From the NCBI GenBank assembly GCA_031362405.1, contig JANLSO010000012.1, positions 1 to 45,293 on the forward strand: a stretch of DNA of 45,293 nucleotides, in the 5' to 3' direction. A program made the translations under genes and the position numbers. Under the pieces are notes generated by a model. That model was given only the letters and a program-made list of their open reading frames with translations, was not told the DNA's origin and made no database searches. The stretch comes from JANLSO01 sp031362405. GTDB taxonomy: Bacteria > Actinomycetota > Thermoleophilia > Miltoncostaeales > Miltoncostaeaceae. Numbering within the stretch: the first letter of the stretch is position 1; each line of letters opens with the position of its first letter. Of the stretch, positions 18,142 through 27,064 are shown one piece after another.

Positions 18142-18516
18142 ATGACGACACAACGCGACGACCCCGCCCGCAACGAGCCGGAGACGCGAGAGCACGTGCT
18201 CGACCGCGTGGCGGCCGAAACACCCTCGATCGAGTCACCCACGGCGGTCGACCCCAGCACACGCCGCAGCTTCGGCCTGAAACAGTCCGCCACGATCTTC
18301 GGGGGCGCGGTCGTGGGGTACCTCGTGACGTTCCTCATCGTCGGGGTCGTCGTCGGTTGGGGCGCCGCCGCACTTGCGGGCCTGGCCGGCGCCCTCATCG
18401 TGGGAATGATCGTCCCGCTCGTCACCGCGACCGGTGAGGACGGGCGTATTGCCCGCAGAGTCGCTCGCCGTGAGGGTCCCCAGCCGGCCCCGGATGAAAC
18501 CTCGCGGGACAGGTAG
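18142..18516 (+). CDS. Small two-helix membrane protein
   Basis: The protein has 124 aa. A polar N-terminus (MTTQRDDPARNEPETREHVL) is followed by DPSTRRSFGLKQSATIFGG, then two hydrophobic helices at about 50-73 and 75-97, and a basic tail. The layout, with an acidic start, the DPSTRR motif before the first helix and a charged tail, resembles the protein at 33994-34530, which has SIDPSTRRGLNRALG. The two may be distant relatives. The ATG at 18142 follows AAAGGA. Function unknown. Confidence 0.65.
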   Translation: MTTQRDDPARNEPETREHVLDRVAAETPSIESPTAVDPSTRRSFGLKQSATIFGGAVVGYLVTFLIVGVVVGWGAAALAGLAGALIVGMIVPLVTATGEDGRIARRVARREGPQPAPDETSRDR

Positions 18517-18522
18517 ACACCC

Positions 18523-18774
18523 GTGGGTGACGATCATCGGCGTGGTCATCGCGGCTCGGTGGTAACTCACGAGAACACGCGTGCGGTGGTTTACCGGACC
18601 CGCCGAGCTACGGTGGGGCAACCCGCAGGTCCGGCATCCGCCGTACTCCCGACCGAGTTCTGCGCGATGTGTTGGGGCAACGGTCGGATCGTGCGTCACG
18701 CCCGCAACGGCGAGGGCCTCGTACCCACCGCGTGCCGTCGCTGCGACGCCACGGGGCGGGTCGCCTCCACATAG
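18523..18774 (+). CDS. Small DnaJ-type zinc-finger-like protein
   Basis: The protein has 83 aa with two cysteine pairs, CAMCWGNGRIV and CRRCDATGRV, matching the CxxCxGxG repeats of the DnaJ zinc-finger domain in a minimal form. It probably binds one zinc. The N-terminal half is basic and not conserved in any way I recognise. The GTG at 18523 is seven bases after the previous stop and has a weak site; an internal GTG near 18562 would give a shorter product. It is followed by the antiporter gene. Confidence 0.55.
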   Translation: MGDDHRRGHRGSVVTHENTRAVVYRTRRATVGQPAGPASAVLPTEFCAMCWGNGRIVRHARNGEGLVPTACRRCDATGRVAST

Positions 18775-18823
18775 CCCGCAAAGGCGCGTTTCGACACGCA
18801 GTCTCGCGGGCACTGGCCCACTC

Positions 18824-20143
18824 GTGGAGTGGTACTTACTGATCGGCGTCCTCTTGATCGGGATGGTCCTGGTCGGGACGCTCGTCGATCGGCTGCCCGC
18901 GACACCGGCGGTCATCTATCTCTTGGTGGGGGCGCTGGTCGGCCCGTGGGCACTGGATTTGCTGCGCGTCGACCTCTTCGCCGACGCGGCCATCCTGGAG
19001 CACCTGACCGAGGCGGCCGTGGTTCTGTCGTTGTTTGGCGCGGGCCTCAAGTTGCGGCTTCCGACGCGCGATCCCGGCTGGTGGATTCCGCTGCGTCTGG
19101 CCTTCGGGGCGATGGCGCTTACGGTCGGGGCGATCGCACTACTCGGTTGGGCGGCCCTCGGTCTGTCGTTCGGCGCGGCGCTTGTGCTCGGGGCGATTCT
19201 GGCCCCGACGGATCCGGTGCTTGCCTCTGAGGTGCAGGTCAGGCACGCGTGGGATGGCGACGGGCTGCGCCGCAACCTCACCGCGGAAGCGGGGCTGAAC
19301 GACGGCACCGCGTTCCCGCTGGTGTACCTGGGCCTCGGGCTGCTCGGCCTGCATTCGCTCGGTTCGTTCGGGGTGCGCTGGTCCACCGTCGACGTGGTCT
19401 GGGGCATTGCCGGGGGGCTGCTCGTCGGTGCGACCGTCGCGACGCTGGTCGGGCGCGCGGTGCTGTGGGTACGCCGGCGGTACGCCCACGCCGTCGGCCT
19501 CGATGACTTCCTTGCCATCGGCATCGTTGCGGTCGCGTACGGCGCGGCCCTGGCGGTACACACCCTTGGCTTTCTCGCCGCCTTCGCCGCGGGCGTGGCC
19601 GTGCGCCGGATCGAACACCGCGAGATGGGTGACGATCCTCACCCGGATGCCCGCGCCCCCGACGATGACGCCGCCGCCACCCACCGCGATCACGCGCCGG
19701 CCTACATGGCCCGTGCCCTGCTCGAGCACAACGAGCAATTCGAGCGGATCGCTGAGCTTGCGCTCGTCGTCGTGGTGGGGGCCCTGCTTGCGACCGTCGA
19801 AGTACCGCTTTCGGCGCTCTGGCTCGTGCCGGTGCTGTTTCTTGTCGTCCGGCCCTTGAGCGTCGCGGCGGCGCTCGTTGGGACGCGCGCGCCACACATG
19901 GAGCGCTGGCTGATCAGCTGGTTCGGGATCCGTGGCATCGGGTCGCTCTACTACCTGGCCTACGCCATCCAGGCGGGGCTGTCGGGTCAGCAGGCGCGCG
20001 ACGTGGCCGGCATCGTGCTCGCCGCCATCGCCGCGTCGATCGTCGTGCATGGCGTTTCGGTCACGCCGCTTCTTGCGCTGTACCGCCGGCGGCGTTCGCG
20101 TGCCGAGGCCGTGGCCGAAGGTGATGCGCGCACGGCGGGCTGA
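18824..20143 (+). CDS. CPA1-family Na+(K+)/H+ antiporter
   Basis: The 439-aa protein has 11 to 12 predicted helices. It has ALVLGAILAPTDPVLASEV and AEAGLNDGTAFPLVY, where the Asn-Asp pair is the ion-binding site of CPA1 antiporters, and WFGIRGIGSLYYLAYA near the C-terminal end. A cytoplasmic insertion rich in Asp and His (about 270-300) sits in a loop. It exchanges sodium or potassium for protons at the cell membrane. The GTG at 18824 begins the first helix (VEWYLLIGVLLIG); the frame upstream of it overlaps the zinc-finger gene and is not coding. It is followed by tandem SRPBCC genes. Confidence 0.9.
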   Translation: MEWYLLIGVLLIGMVLVGTLVDRLPATPAVIYLLVGALVGPWALDLLRVDLFADAAILEHLTEAAVVLSLFGAGLKLRLPTRDPGWWIPLRLAFGAMALTVGAIALLGWAALGLSFGAALVLGAILAPTDPVLASEVQVRHAWDGDGLRRNLTAEAGLNDGTAFPLVYLGLGLLGLHSLGSFGVRWSTVDVVWGIAGGLLVGATVATLVGRAVLWVRRRYAHAVGLDDFLAIGIVAVAYGAALAVHTLGFLAAFAAGVAVRRIEHREMGDDPHPDARAPDDDAAATHRDHAPAYMARALLEHNEQFERIAELALVVVVGALLATVEVPLSALWLVPVLFLVVRPLSVAAALVGTRAPHMERWLISWFGIRGIGSLYYLAYAIQAGLSGQQARDVAGIVLAAIAASIVVHGVSVTPLLALYRRRRSRAEAVAEGDARTAG

Positions 20144-20215
20144 GCATCGTTGTTTGGCGTGTCGTGCAGCGGGAACCCCCAAAGAAATGGTTCCGAGACA
20201 AGCGAAAGGCGACCG

Positions 20216-20881
20216 ATGTCGACGATCGAAGAGTCCGTCGAGGTGCGTGTGCCGCTGCGCGCCGCGTACGACCAGTGGACGCAGTTTGAAGAGTTCCCCC
20301 GGTTCATGGATGGCGTCGAAGAGGTGCGCCAGCTCGACAACACGCGCCTTCACTGGCGCGCGAGCATCGGTGGCGTGACCCGCGAGTGGGATGCCCAGAT
20401 CACCGAGCAGGTTCCTGACCAGCGCATCGCCTGGCAGGCCATTGATGGTCACCCCAACGATGGCGTTGTGCGCTTCGAGTCGATCAGCGCCGACGAGACG
20501 CGGGTGATCCTCCAGATGTTTCACGAGCCCGAGGGCCTTCTCGAGAACGTGGGCGACAAGCTCGGCCTCGTGAAACATCAGACCAAGGGCGACCTCAAGA
20601 GGTTCAAACAGATGATGGAGTCCCAGAAAGACGCCTCCGGGCAGTGGCGGGGTAAGGTCACCCAAAGCCGCACCACCGGTGCGCCGTCTGGCAATACCGA
20701 GGGCGCGACACATCCCTCGCACGCCGACGAGCCAACGGTTGGCCTGCCCGACTACGCCCGCGAGCACGACGTCGACATGGCCCAAGGCCTTGGGCATGAG
20801 ACGGCGAGCCCCGCGAGCGGCGAAGCGGACGGCCCGACCCCCGAGACGCGCGACGCGATGGACGACCATCCGCGCCGGTAG
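20216..20881 (+). CDS. SRPBCC (START-like) protein with disordered tail
   Basis: The protein has 221 aa. Residues 1-140 form a START/Bet v1-like cyclase-dehydrase domain: SVEVRVPLRAAYDQWTQFEE, FPRFMDGVEEV, ITEQVPDQRIAWQA and a final helix with KGDLKRFKQMME. The remaining 80 residues are polar and likely disordered. It is a close paralogue of the next gene, sharing the WTQFEEFPxFM and TEQxPDxRIAW stretches. The family binds hydrophobic ligands or acts in polyketide cyclisation and membrane-linked processes; the role here is unknown. The ATG at 20216 follows GAAAGG. Confidence 0.85.
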   Translation: MSTIEESVEVRVPLRAAYDQWTQFEEFPRFMDGVEEVRQLDNTRLHWRASIGGVTREWDAQITEQVPDQRIAWQAIDGHPNDGVVRFESISADETRVILQMFHEPEGLLENVGDKLGLVKHQTKGDLKRFKQMMESQKDASGQWRGKVTQSRTTGAPSGNTEGATHPSHADEPTVGLPDYAREHDVDMAQGLGHETASPASGEADGPTPETRDAMDDHPRR

Positions 20882-20890
20882 ACGACGTCC

Positions 20891-20919
20891 GGGTGGCCGA
20901 CCCTCCGGGTTGGCCACCC
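20891..20919 (+). terminator. Hairpin between the two SRPBCC genes
   Basis: GGGTGGCC pairs with GGCCACCC, and an inner ACCC/GGGT adds to the stem. It starts nine bases after the first SRPBCC stop and lies before the second gene's ribosome site. It may reduce read-through between the paralogues; no T-run follows. Confidence 0.45.
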
Positions 20920-20950
20920 ACCCACCCCCGCATCCGGAAAGCGAGATGAC

Positions 20951-21409
20951 ATGTCGCAGTTCGAGGAATCGATCACGGTCGAGGTGCCCGTCAACGTCGC
21001 CTACAACCAGTGGACCCAGTTCGAAGAGTTCCCGAAATTCATGCAGCACGTCGAGGAGATCCGTCAGCTCGACGACCAGAACCTCGCGTGGAAGATCAAC
21101 GTCGCCGGACGAACATCCGAGTTCGAGGCGTGCATCACCGAGCAGATCCCGGACGTCCGCATCGCGTGGACGACCACCACGGGCGAGCCCGAACACGGCG
21201 GTGCGGTCGACTTTCATCGACTGAGCGACGCCTCGACGCAGATCATGGTCGTGATGGATCCCAAAGACCCGGGCATCATGGAGCGCGCCGCGGAAGCATC
21301 CGGCCTCGTCCAGCGCTCCATCCGAGGTGACCTCGAGCGGTTCAAGGAACTGATCGAAGGAGCCGGTGCCGAGACCGGCGGCTGGCGCGGCGAGACGCGT
21401 CCGTCGTGA
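20951..21409 (+). CDS. SRPBCC (START-like) protein
   Basis: The 152-aa protein has only the SRPBCC domain (ITVEVPVNVAYNQWTQFEEF, FMQHVEEIRQLD, CITEQIPDVRIAWTT, SIRGDLERFKELIEG). It is the product of a tandem duplication with the gene at 20216: the domains align end to end without large gaps, but this copy lacks the 80-residue tail. The ATG at 20951 follows GAAAGCGAG. A hairpin follows the stop. Ligand unknown. Confidence 0.87.
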   Translation: MSQFEESITVEVPVNVAYNQWTQFEEFPKFMQHVEEIRQLDDQNLAWKINVAGRTSEFEACITEQIPDVRIAWTTTTGEPEHGGAVDFHRLSDASTQIMVVMDPKDPGIMERAAEASGLVQRSIRGDLERFKELIEGAGAETGGWRGETRPS

Positions 21410-21416
21410 AACCTTT

Positions 21417-21453
21417 CCGGGGACGCGGGCGGCGAGTCGGTCCGTGTCCCCGG
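21417..21453 (+). terminator. Probable terminator hairpin after the SRPBCC pair
   Basis: CCGGGGAC (21417-21424) pairs with GTCCCCGG (21446-21453) around a 21-base loop, starting seven bases after the stop codon and ending before the Pr6Pr gene start at 21470. The long loop makes a terminator role tentative. Confidence 0.45.
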
Positions 21454-21469
21454 TGGGTAAGCTGGCGCG

Positions 21470-22174
21470 GTGACGAACGAGCTCCGAGCGCGGGTCTTCT
21501 TCGCAGCGACGTCTGTGATCGTCGGCTTCGCGCTCATCCTCCAGCTCTTTCTGTCGATCACCGCCAAAAGCGGTGCCGGATCATTCGAGTCGACGCCCGA
21601 CCGGATCATCAACTTCTTCAGCTTCTTCACGGTGCTCTCGAACGTCACCGTGGCCGCGACCACCGGGCTCTTGGCGATCCGGCTTAATCGTCGCTCGACG
21701 CTTTTTCGCACGCTGCGACTCGACGGCCTCATCGGGATCTGCGTCACCGGAGTGGTCTTCCACCTCACGCTGGCCCAACTTCAGGAACTCACCGGCTGGG
21801 CGGCGTTTGCTGACTTCCTACTGCATTCGCTGTCGCCCATCCTCTGCGCGGTCGGCTGGCTTTTGTTCGGGCCGCGCGGCCATCTCTCGCGACGGATCGT
21901 CGTGCTCGGCGTGATCGCACCGATCTGCTGGCTCGGCTACGCGCTCATCCGAGGGCCGCTGACCCAGGACCGCTTCGGCAGCGACTACTACCCGTACCCA
22001 TTCCTCAACGTGCCCGAACACGGCTACCCCGTTGTGCTGATCAACGCGTCACTCGTCGCGGGCCTCTTCCTCGCGATCTCCTTCGGCGCCTTGGCGCTCG
22101 ACCAGCGGTTGAGAGGAGTGCGCTACTCGGTGGTCGACGATCCGATTGGCGCGACCGCTTCGTCGAATCCGTAG
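21470..22174 (+). CDS. Pr6Pr-family membrane protein
   Basis: The 234-aa protein has six hydrophobic helices, the fourth and fifth joined through LLFGPRGHLSRRIVVLGVIA. The motif NFFSFFTVLSNVTVAATTG and the region WLGYALIRGPLTQ then YYPYPFLNV are characteristic of the Pr6Pr family, related to FAR-17a/AIG1-like proteins. The function in bacteria is unknown; eukaryotic relatives hydrolyse fatty-acid esters. The GTG at 21470 starts just before the first helix. Its 3' end overlaps the convergent STAS gene by 52 bases, which is unusual and may cause transcriptional interference. Confidence 0.87.
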   Translation: MTNELRARVFFAATSVIVGFALILQLFLSITAKSGAGSFESTPDRIINFFSFFTVLSNVTVAATTGLLAIRLNRRSTLFRTLRLDGLIGICVTGVVFHLTLAQLQELTGWAAFADFLLHSLSPILCAVGWLLFGPRGHLSRRIVVLGVIAPICWLGYALIRGPLTQDRFGSDYYPYPFLNVPEHGYPVVLINASLVAGLFLAISFGALALDQRLRGVRYSVVDDPIGATASSNP

Positions 22175-22485
22175 AACGTCGGGATCATTTCCGACACGCC
22201 GGAAATCCTCAGAGCCCGCGTCACGATCGAGTCTTCGGAGACGACCAATCGCAGGGCGCCTCCCTGGGCGTGCATCTCACGCGCCGATGTGTCGAGCACC
22301 GCGAGGCCGGCCGAGTCGAGGTACTCGACGCCGGAGAGATCGACCACCAGCAGCGTGGCACCCACCGCCGCGGTACGTAGACCGCTTTGCAGACGCGACG
22401 CGGTGTTGAGATCGACCTCACCGCGCACGGTGGCCACGGTCGCCCCATTGGCCGCGTCGACCGCCACCTCGATCTGCTCGGCCAC
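22123..22485 (-). CDS. STAS-domain anti-sigma factor antagonist
   Basis: The 120-aa STAS protein (VATVRGEVDLNTASRLQSGL, VDLSGVEYLDSAGLAVLDTS) has the phosphorylatable serine in place. The GTG start overlaps the stop of the large sensor phosphatase by one base (TAGTG), so the two are coupled and this is the sensor's likely output partner. This repeats the arrangement at 6852/7205. The 3' end runs 52 bases into the convergent Pr6Pr gene. Confidence 0.87.
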   Translation of the reverse strand: MAEQIEVAVDAANGATVATVRGEVDLNTASRLQSGLRTAAVGATLLVVDLSGVEYLDSAGLAVLDTSAREMHAQGGALRLVVSEDSIVTRALRISGVSEMIPTFYGFDEAVAPIGSSTTE

Positions 22486-25400
22486 TATGCGTCTCCTCGT
22501 CGTACGCGCCTGCGCAGGGTGAGGGTCGTGCCGCCACCTCTGCGTTCGACGTCAAGGCTATCGGTGATCACGCGCATCAGGTCGAGACCCCGCCCACGGT
22601 TTCCCGGGGCGGGTAAGTCGCGCCAGTGGCCGTGATCGCGCACCTCGATGTGCACAGTGTCGTCGGCGTCGATCCGGGCCTCGAGCTCGACCCGGCCGGC
22701 CGGCCGCTCGTGATAGGCGTGCTCGACGGCGTTGGAGGCAGCCTCTCCGACGGCCAGAACGAGGTCGGTGATGTCGTCGTCGTGCACGGCATGCGTTTCG
22801 CACCAGGTGCGAAACGCATGCCGTAGGGGGGCGAGCTGGGCGGGTTCGGCCGCGACGCTCTCACGCAGAACGCGCGCTGGGCTCCGCAGCATGCGCACGG
22901 CGAGGATCGCCACGTCGTCGCGCGGGCTCGGATCGTCACGCATCTCGCCAAGCAGCGACGCGGGCAGATCCTCGACCTCACTTTGGGCGCGCGTCGCGGC
23001 GAAACCGCGCAGGTGCTCGAGGCTGTCGTCGAGGGAGATTCCCCGCCGTTCGATCAGCCCGTCGGTGTAGAAGACCACCGTGGCCCCGGCGGTGAGAAAC
23101 GCGACGTCCTCGCTGCGGGCGTCGGCCCCGAACGCGCCGAGTGGCGCCGAGCGGCCACCCCACTCGTATCGCGCAGTGTCGGGATGGTCGAGAATCAGTG
23201 GTGGTGGGTGCCCCGCGCAGGCGTAGCGCAGCTCGCCCGAGGCGGGGTCGAGGGTCGCCAGGCAGACCGTCGTCAGGCGGGCCTCGGGGGCCGATTCGAC
23301 AAACGCGTCGAGCCGTTCAAGCACCCGGGCGGGACTTTCGCTCACCGGCATCAGGGCGCGCACGGCACTGCGCAGCTGCCCCATCGCGGCCGCGGCACGC
23401 AGGCCGCGGCCGACCACATCGCCCACCACGAGGGCAACCGTGCCGTTTGCCAGCGGGATGAGGTCGTACCAGTCTCCGCCGACCTGCAGCTCGGCTGCTC
23501 CCGCTTGGTACAGACAGGCAACATCAAGACCGTCGCGCCCCTGCGGGGTGCTCCCCAGCAGGCTGAGCTGCAGCTCTGAGGCGACCGAGCTCTCACGTTC
23601 GTACAGGCGCTCGTTCTCGATCGAGAGCGCAGCGCGGGCGGCGACGTCTGTTGCGAACGTTCGGTCGTCGTCGGTGAACGGTCGGTCCGTCGATATCCGC
23701 GTGAGGTGGAGTGTTGCGGGTGCGCCGTCCAGCGCGGCGAACGGAATCGACGTCACCGACTCCGGCGACGCCGCGAGGCTCGCGGTGTGTTCAGGTGACG
23801 TTGTGGCGATGACCTGCCGCGCGCCGTCGAGGGTCTGCGTCTCGATCCGAACATGGTCGGCGAAGCCCCCGGCGAGCAGGTCAGACAGCCGCTGCATGCG
23901 TTCAACCGATCCGCGGGTCGCTTCGAGCGACGTCCCGATTTCGGCCCGCAGCGCTGCGCGGCGGCGACGCTCGTCGGCAACCGTGCGTGCCGCCCGCTCG
24001 ACCTCGAGCAGTTGCGCACGCTCGAGAGCCTCGGCGAGACGGTCGGCGATGGTCGTCAGAAGCCCGCGTTGCTCTGCGTCGAAGGTCTGGCGGTGGTCGT
24101 AGTGCAGACAGACGACCGCGCGCAGGGCACCGGCTCGGGCCAGCGGCAGCGCCGCCAAGGCGTGGTCGCCGGCGGCTCGGGTGATGCTGGTCGTCTCCGG
24201 TGAGTACGCGGCCAGTTCATCGGACGTCGCGATGAACACCGGCGTCCGTTCTCGCGCCGCCTGGCAGATGGGCAGGTCGCGATCGATCGATACGCGAGCC
24301 AAACCGAGGCCCTCGGCCGCACCCAGGCACACGCCGCCGCGTAGGCGCAGCGTGCGATCGACGCCGAACCACTCGAAGAATCCGCCGCGGGTCGCGCCGA
24401 GGAGAGGAATGCCGCGGGTGACGAACACGTCGGCGGCCTCGTCGACGGTCACGGCACTCGTGAGGGCCGCGGTGAGCTCGTAGACGATCCGCAGGCGGGC
24501 CGACGCGCCCTCGGCCCGAGTTCGGGCGAGCTGCTCGGCGGTGAGCAGGCGGGAGCGCTCGAGTGCCTGACCGCACTGCTGCCCGACCGCGCGGGCAAAC
24601 TCACGGTCGGCGAGGTCGAAGCGCCGCGGCGCCGAGAAGCCCAGCGCGACGAGCCCAATGACGCGATCGGCGACGCTCAAAGGGACGATGCAGGCCGAGG
24701 CTGTACCCGCGGTCGGGTCGTCGGCCGGGGGAAAGAGCGTCACGTCGGTGCGACGGCCGGCCTTCGCCCATGGGTGAACGGGGTCATCGGTAAGGCGCGG
24801 GGCCAAGGGCTGCGCAAGGGCTCCGGCAACCGCGTCGAGGGCCAGTGCGTCATCTGCGTGGGTGTAGACGGCCACACGGTCGGCGCCGAACGACGTCTGG
24901 ATACGCTTCGCCAACGCCTGCGCCGCCGTGGGGAGGTCGGGAGCCGACATCGCCGCGGCCATCATCGCCCGCAGCTGCTCGGCGCGTTCGTAGTTGCGAG
25001 ATGTCGTCTCGACGGCGACGACGCGCTCGAGAGCCACTTGAGTCTCGACCGCGAGAAACGTCACGAGCGCGCGATCGGGATCCATTTTGTGGTCGTAGCC
25101 GACGATCGACAGCGATCCGTAGGGCATGGCGCTGACCCGTAACGGCAGGAATGCGGATGCCCCCTCGGGAGCCTTCGCGCACAATTGCGGGAACTCGCTC
25201 GCGAGTGCGGACTGATTGGGGTAGGTCAGCGTCCGCGCGGTGCGGGCCACCACAGCGCTGGGCCGGTTGTCGTCGGGTGGCCAGTCGCCGAAGTGCGTCT
25301 CACCGGTCTGCGACGACTTGGCAAAGCGCAGCGGCGACCCGGGTGGCCCGACCGCGCAGATCGCGACGGTCGCGCCGAGGGCCCCGCGCGCGCTGGATGC

Positions 25401-26441
25401 CGCTGCGGCCACCACATCGGCAACGCTCTCGGCGCGCAGAAGCGCCTCGACCGCGTCGCGTTCGACCGCGGCGCGAGAAGCCGCCCGAACGGCATGCTGT
25501 TGCTCCCGGGCCTCGTGGCGGCGACGACGCCGGCTGCGCCAGAGCAGCGCGGCGGCCGCGGCGGCGCCCAAGAGGCCGACGAGGGTGATTCCCAACAACC
25601 GGGTGACGAAGGTGCGCCGCGCCGGGCCGAAGGCCTCGCTCGTCGGCCGTTCGATGAAGATGGTCCATCCGGGAACCTCTGCCCGGGCATGAGCGATCAA
25701 CGACGGCGAGGTCAGGTGCAGACCGCGATCGGCCGTGATGGCGCGAGAGGCGCTTTCCGCACGCGCGACCAGCTCGGTGTCGCTGATGCGGGTCAACGCG
25801 ACGATGGGTTGATCGGCGACGACGACCTGCATTCCACGGTCGAGGGCGATGAGACCGTGCGATGAGCTGAACACACTGTTGGGGGCGGTGGCCTGATTCA
25901 GGAGAAAGGGGGTAGCCAGGACACCGACGACCGTGGAGCGCGGCCCATTGATCGGCACGCCGATCGGAACGGCGAGCTGAGATCCCGGCCGGGTAATGAT
26001 CCCTTTGCCGACGAAGGGGCGACCGTTGACGGCGGCCCGGAAGTAGTCGCGATCCCTCAGCTGAACTGCCTCGGGCCGCTCGTTCCCCCCACGGCCGGGC
26101 ACGACGAGTAAGAGGGTGCCGCCGCGGTCAATGAGAACGAGATCGGAGGTCGCCTTCAGCGCCCTGACGCGGGCAAAGAACGTCGAGGCCGAGGGAAGGT
26201 CGAGCCCCACCACGGCCGGGGCCGCCGCGATGGCCTGCAAGACGGCGATCCGATCGGTGAAGAACGCGTTGACGCGGTCGGCCGACTGCGCGGCGTCCGT
26301 CGCCAGACGGCGGCCCGCGGCAGCCTGGTCGTCGTGGTAGCCCCGCCACGCCCACCCACCCGTCGCGCCCACGAACACGGCGAGGCCGACCGCGATCAGT
26401 GGATACGCCGCGCGTCGGTATCGCACGGCCCCCTGGGTCAA
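22485..26441 (-). CDS. Cache-multiGAF-PP2C(SpoIIE)-HATPase sensor phosphatase/kinase fusion
   Basis: The protein has 1318 aa. A membrane helix at about 13-33 and another at about 284-303 flank an extracellular Cache-type sensor (LRDRDYFRAAVNGRPFVGKG). Inside the cell come four GAF-like domains (about 325-480, 490-640, 655-815, 835-955). A SpoIIE/PP2C phosphatase follows with GGDWYD near 988, GDVVGRG near 1007 and YTDGLIERRG near 1130. The C-terminal RsbW-type HATPase has VGEAASNAVEHAYHE near 1232-1246 and NRGRGLDLMRV. It likely couples an extracellular ligand plus cytoplasmic signals to the STAS protein downstream. A perfect 39-bp palindrome lies in the coding DNA between the phosphatase and kinase domains. 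The ATG at 26441 begins a short basic N-terminus before the first helix. Confidence 0.9.
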   Translation of the reverse strand: MTQGAVRYRRAAYPLIAVGLAVFVGATGGWAWRGYHDDQAAAGRRLATDAAQSADRVNAFFTDRIAVLQAIAAAPAVVGLDLPSASTFFARVRALKATSDLVLIDRGGTLLLVVPGRGGNERPEAVQLRDRDYFRAAVNGRPFVGKGIITRPGSQLAVPIGVPINGPRSTVVGVLATPFLLNQATAPNSVFSSSHGLIALDRGMQVVVADQPIVALTRISDTELVARAESASRAITADRGLHLTSPSLIAHARAEVPGWTIFIERPTSEAFGPARRTFVTRLLGITLVGLLGAAAAAALLWRSRRRRRHEAREQQHAVRAASRAAVERDAVEALLRAESVADVVAAAASSARGALGATVAICAVGPPGSPLRFAKSSQTGETHFGDWPPDDNRPSAVVARTARTLTYPNQSALASEFPQLCAKAPEGASAFLPLRVSAMPYGSLSIVGYDHKMDPDRALVTFLAVETQVALERVVAVETTSRNYERAEQLRAMMAAAMSAPDLPTAAQALAKRIQTSFGADRVAVYTHADDALALDAVAGALAQPLAPRLTDDPVHPWAKAGRRTDVTLFPPADDPTAGTASACIVPLSVADRVIGLVALGFSAPRRFDLADREFARAVGQQCGQALERSRLLTAEQLARTRAEGASARLRIVYELTAALTSAVTVDEAADVFVTRGIPLLGATRGGFFEWFGVDRTLRLRGGVCLGAAEGLGLARVSIDRDLPICQAARERTPVFIATSDELAAYSPETTSITRAAGDHALAALPLARAGALRAVVCLHYDHRQTFDAEQRGLLTTIADRLAEALERAQLLEVERAARTVADERRRRAALRAEIGTSLEATRGSVERMQRLSDLLAGGFADHVRIETQTLDGARQVIATTSPEHTASLAASPESVTSIPFAALDGAPATLHLTRISTDRPFTDDDRTFATDVAARAALSIENERLYERESSVASELQLSLLGSTPQGRDGLDVACLYQAGAAELQVGGDWYDLIPLANGTVALVVGDVVGRGLRAAAAMGQLRSAVRALMPVSESPARVLERLDAFVESAPEARLTTVCLATLDPASGELRYACAGHPPPLILDHPDTARYEWGGRSAPLGAFGADARSEDVAFLTAGATVVFYTDGLIERRGISLDDSLEHLRGFAATRAQSEVEDLPASLLGEMRDDPSPRDDVAILAVRMLRSPARVLRESVAAEPAQLAPLRHAFRTWCETHAVHDDDITDLVLAVGEAASNAVEHAYHERPAGRVELEARIDADDTVHIEVRDHGHWRDLPAPGNRGRGLDLMRVITDSLDVERRGGGTTLTLRRRVRRGDA
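22786..22824. repeat. Perfect 39-bp palindrome inside the sensor coding sequence
   Basis: Arms ACGGCATGCGTTTCGCACC (22786-22804) and GGTGCGAAACGCATGCCGT (22806-22824) are exact complements separated by one base. On the coding strand it encodes about residues 1206-1219 (RHAFRTWCETHAV), linking the phosphatase and kinase domains. It is not related to the intergenic hairpin family. Confidence 0.9.
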
Positions 26442-26524
26442 AGGAGCCCGATCTTTTGGGGGATCCGCCTCACCGGCGGGAGCTTATCTGCCGTGCACGG
26501 GGCTGCCGTGACGTGCGGCAAAAA

Positions 26525-26995
26525 TCACGTATCCCGTGTCGGCTGGCCGGCCGCAGTCTCGAGCGCGGGTCCGAACCTCATCATCACGACCGTGCCCGCG
26601 GCGTCTGACAGGACACGCGCCTCGTCGGCGAGCGCCTCGATCAAGCGCAGGCCCGCTCCGAGGCCGGTGGCCGGAGCTCGGTCACCCTCGGTAAAGCCCG
26701 CGCCCGTGTCGGCGACGACCACCTCGACGGTGTCGCCCTGAACCCAGATCCGCACCGATACCCGCTGTAGTCCGTGATGGCTGTCACCGTAGGCATGGAG
26801 CACAACATTGTTGACGGCCTCCGAGACGGCGAGCAGTGCGTCGTCGAGCCGATCGGGGGGCAGACGGTCGCCGGCAGCGTCGCGAAGCGCCATTCGCGCC
26901 TCGCGCGCCGATGCCGCCGTCGCCGGAAGTCGTAGATCGAGGGGGGCAGGGCGGCCCGCAGGGCCCATGTTTGACGTGAGGGTGTTATCGGGCAC
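26525..26995 (-). CDS. RsbW-like anti-sigma factor / serine kinase (HATPase)
   Basis: The 156-aa GHKL ATPase has the N-box LLAVSEAVNNVVLHAYGD, the G1 box VVVADTGAGF and the G2 box GLGAGLRLIEALADE. This matches stand-alone RsbW/SpoIIAB kinases, which bind a sigma factor and phosphorylate STAS antagonists. It is divergent from the STAS gene at 27065, with 69 bp between starts, so the two are probably a kinase and antagonist pair. The residue before the first strand (ATAASAREARMAL) is typical. The start at 26995 is plausible, but MGPAG at residue 10 is an alternative. It lies 84 bp before the large sensor gene on the same strand. Confidence 0.87.
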   Translation of the reverse strand: MPDNTLTSNMGPAGRPAPLDLRLPATAASAREARMALRDAAGDRLPPDRLDDALLAVSEAVNNVVLHAYGDSHHGLQRVSVRIWVQGDTVEVVVADTGAGFTEGDRAPATGLGAGLRLIEALADEARVLSDAAGTVVMMRFGPALETAAGQPTRDT

Positions 26996-27064
26996 AGAAC
27001 GTCAGTACCAGTAAACGCAGGTCGCCAAACCACCGTGTGCCCGATTCCGCCAAGGGGAGCCTCA

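Noticed and set aside
19139..21217. Long open frame of nearly 700 codons on the minus strand
   Set aside because: It lies opposite the antiporter and SRPBCC genes, which have clear domains and ribosome sites; high GC makes such antisense frames common.
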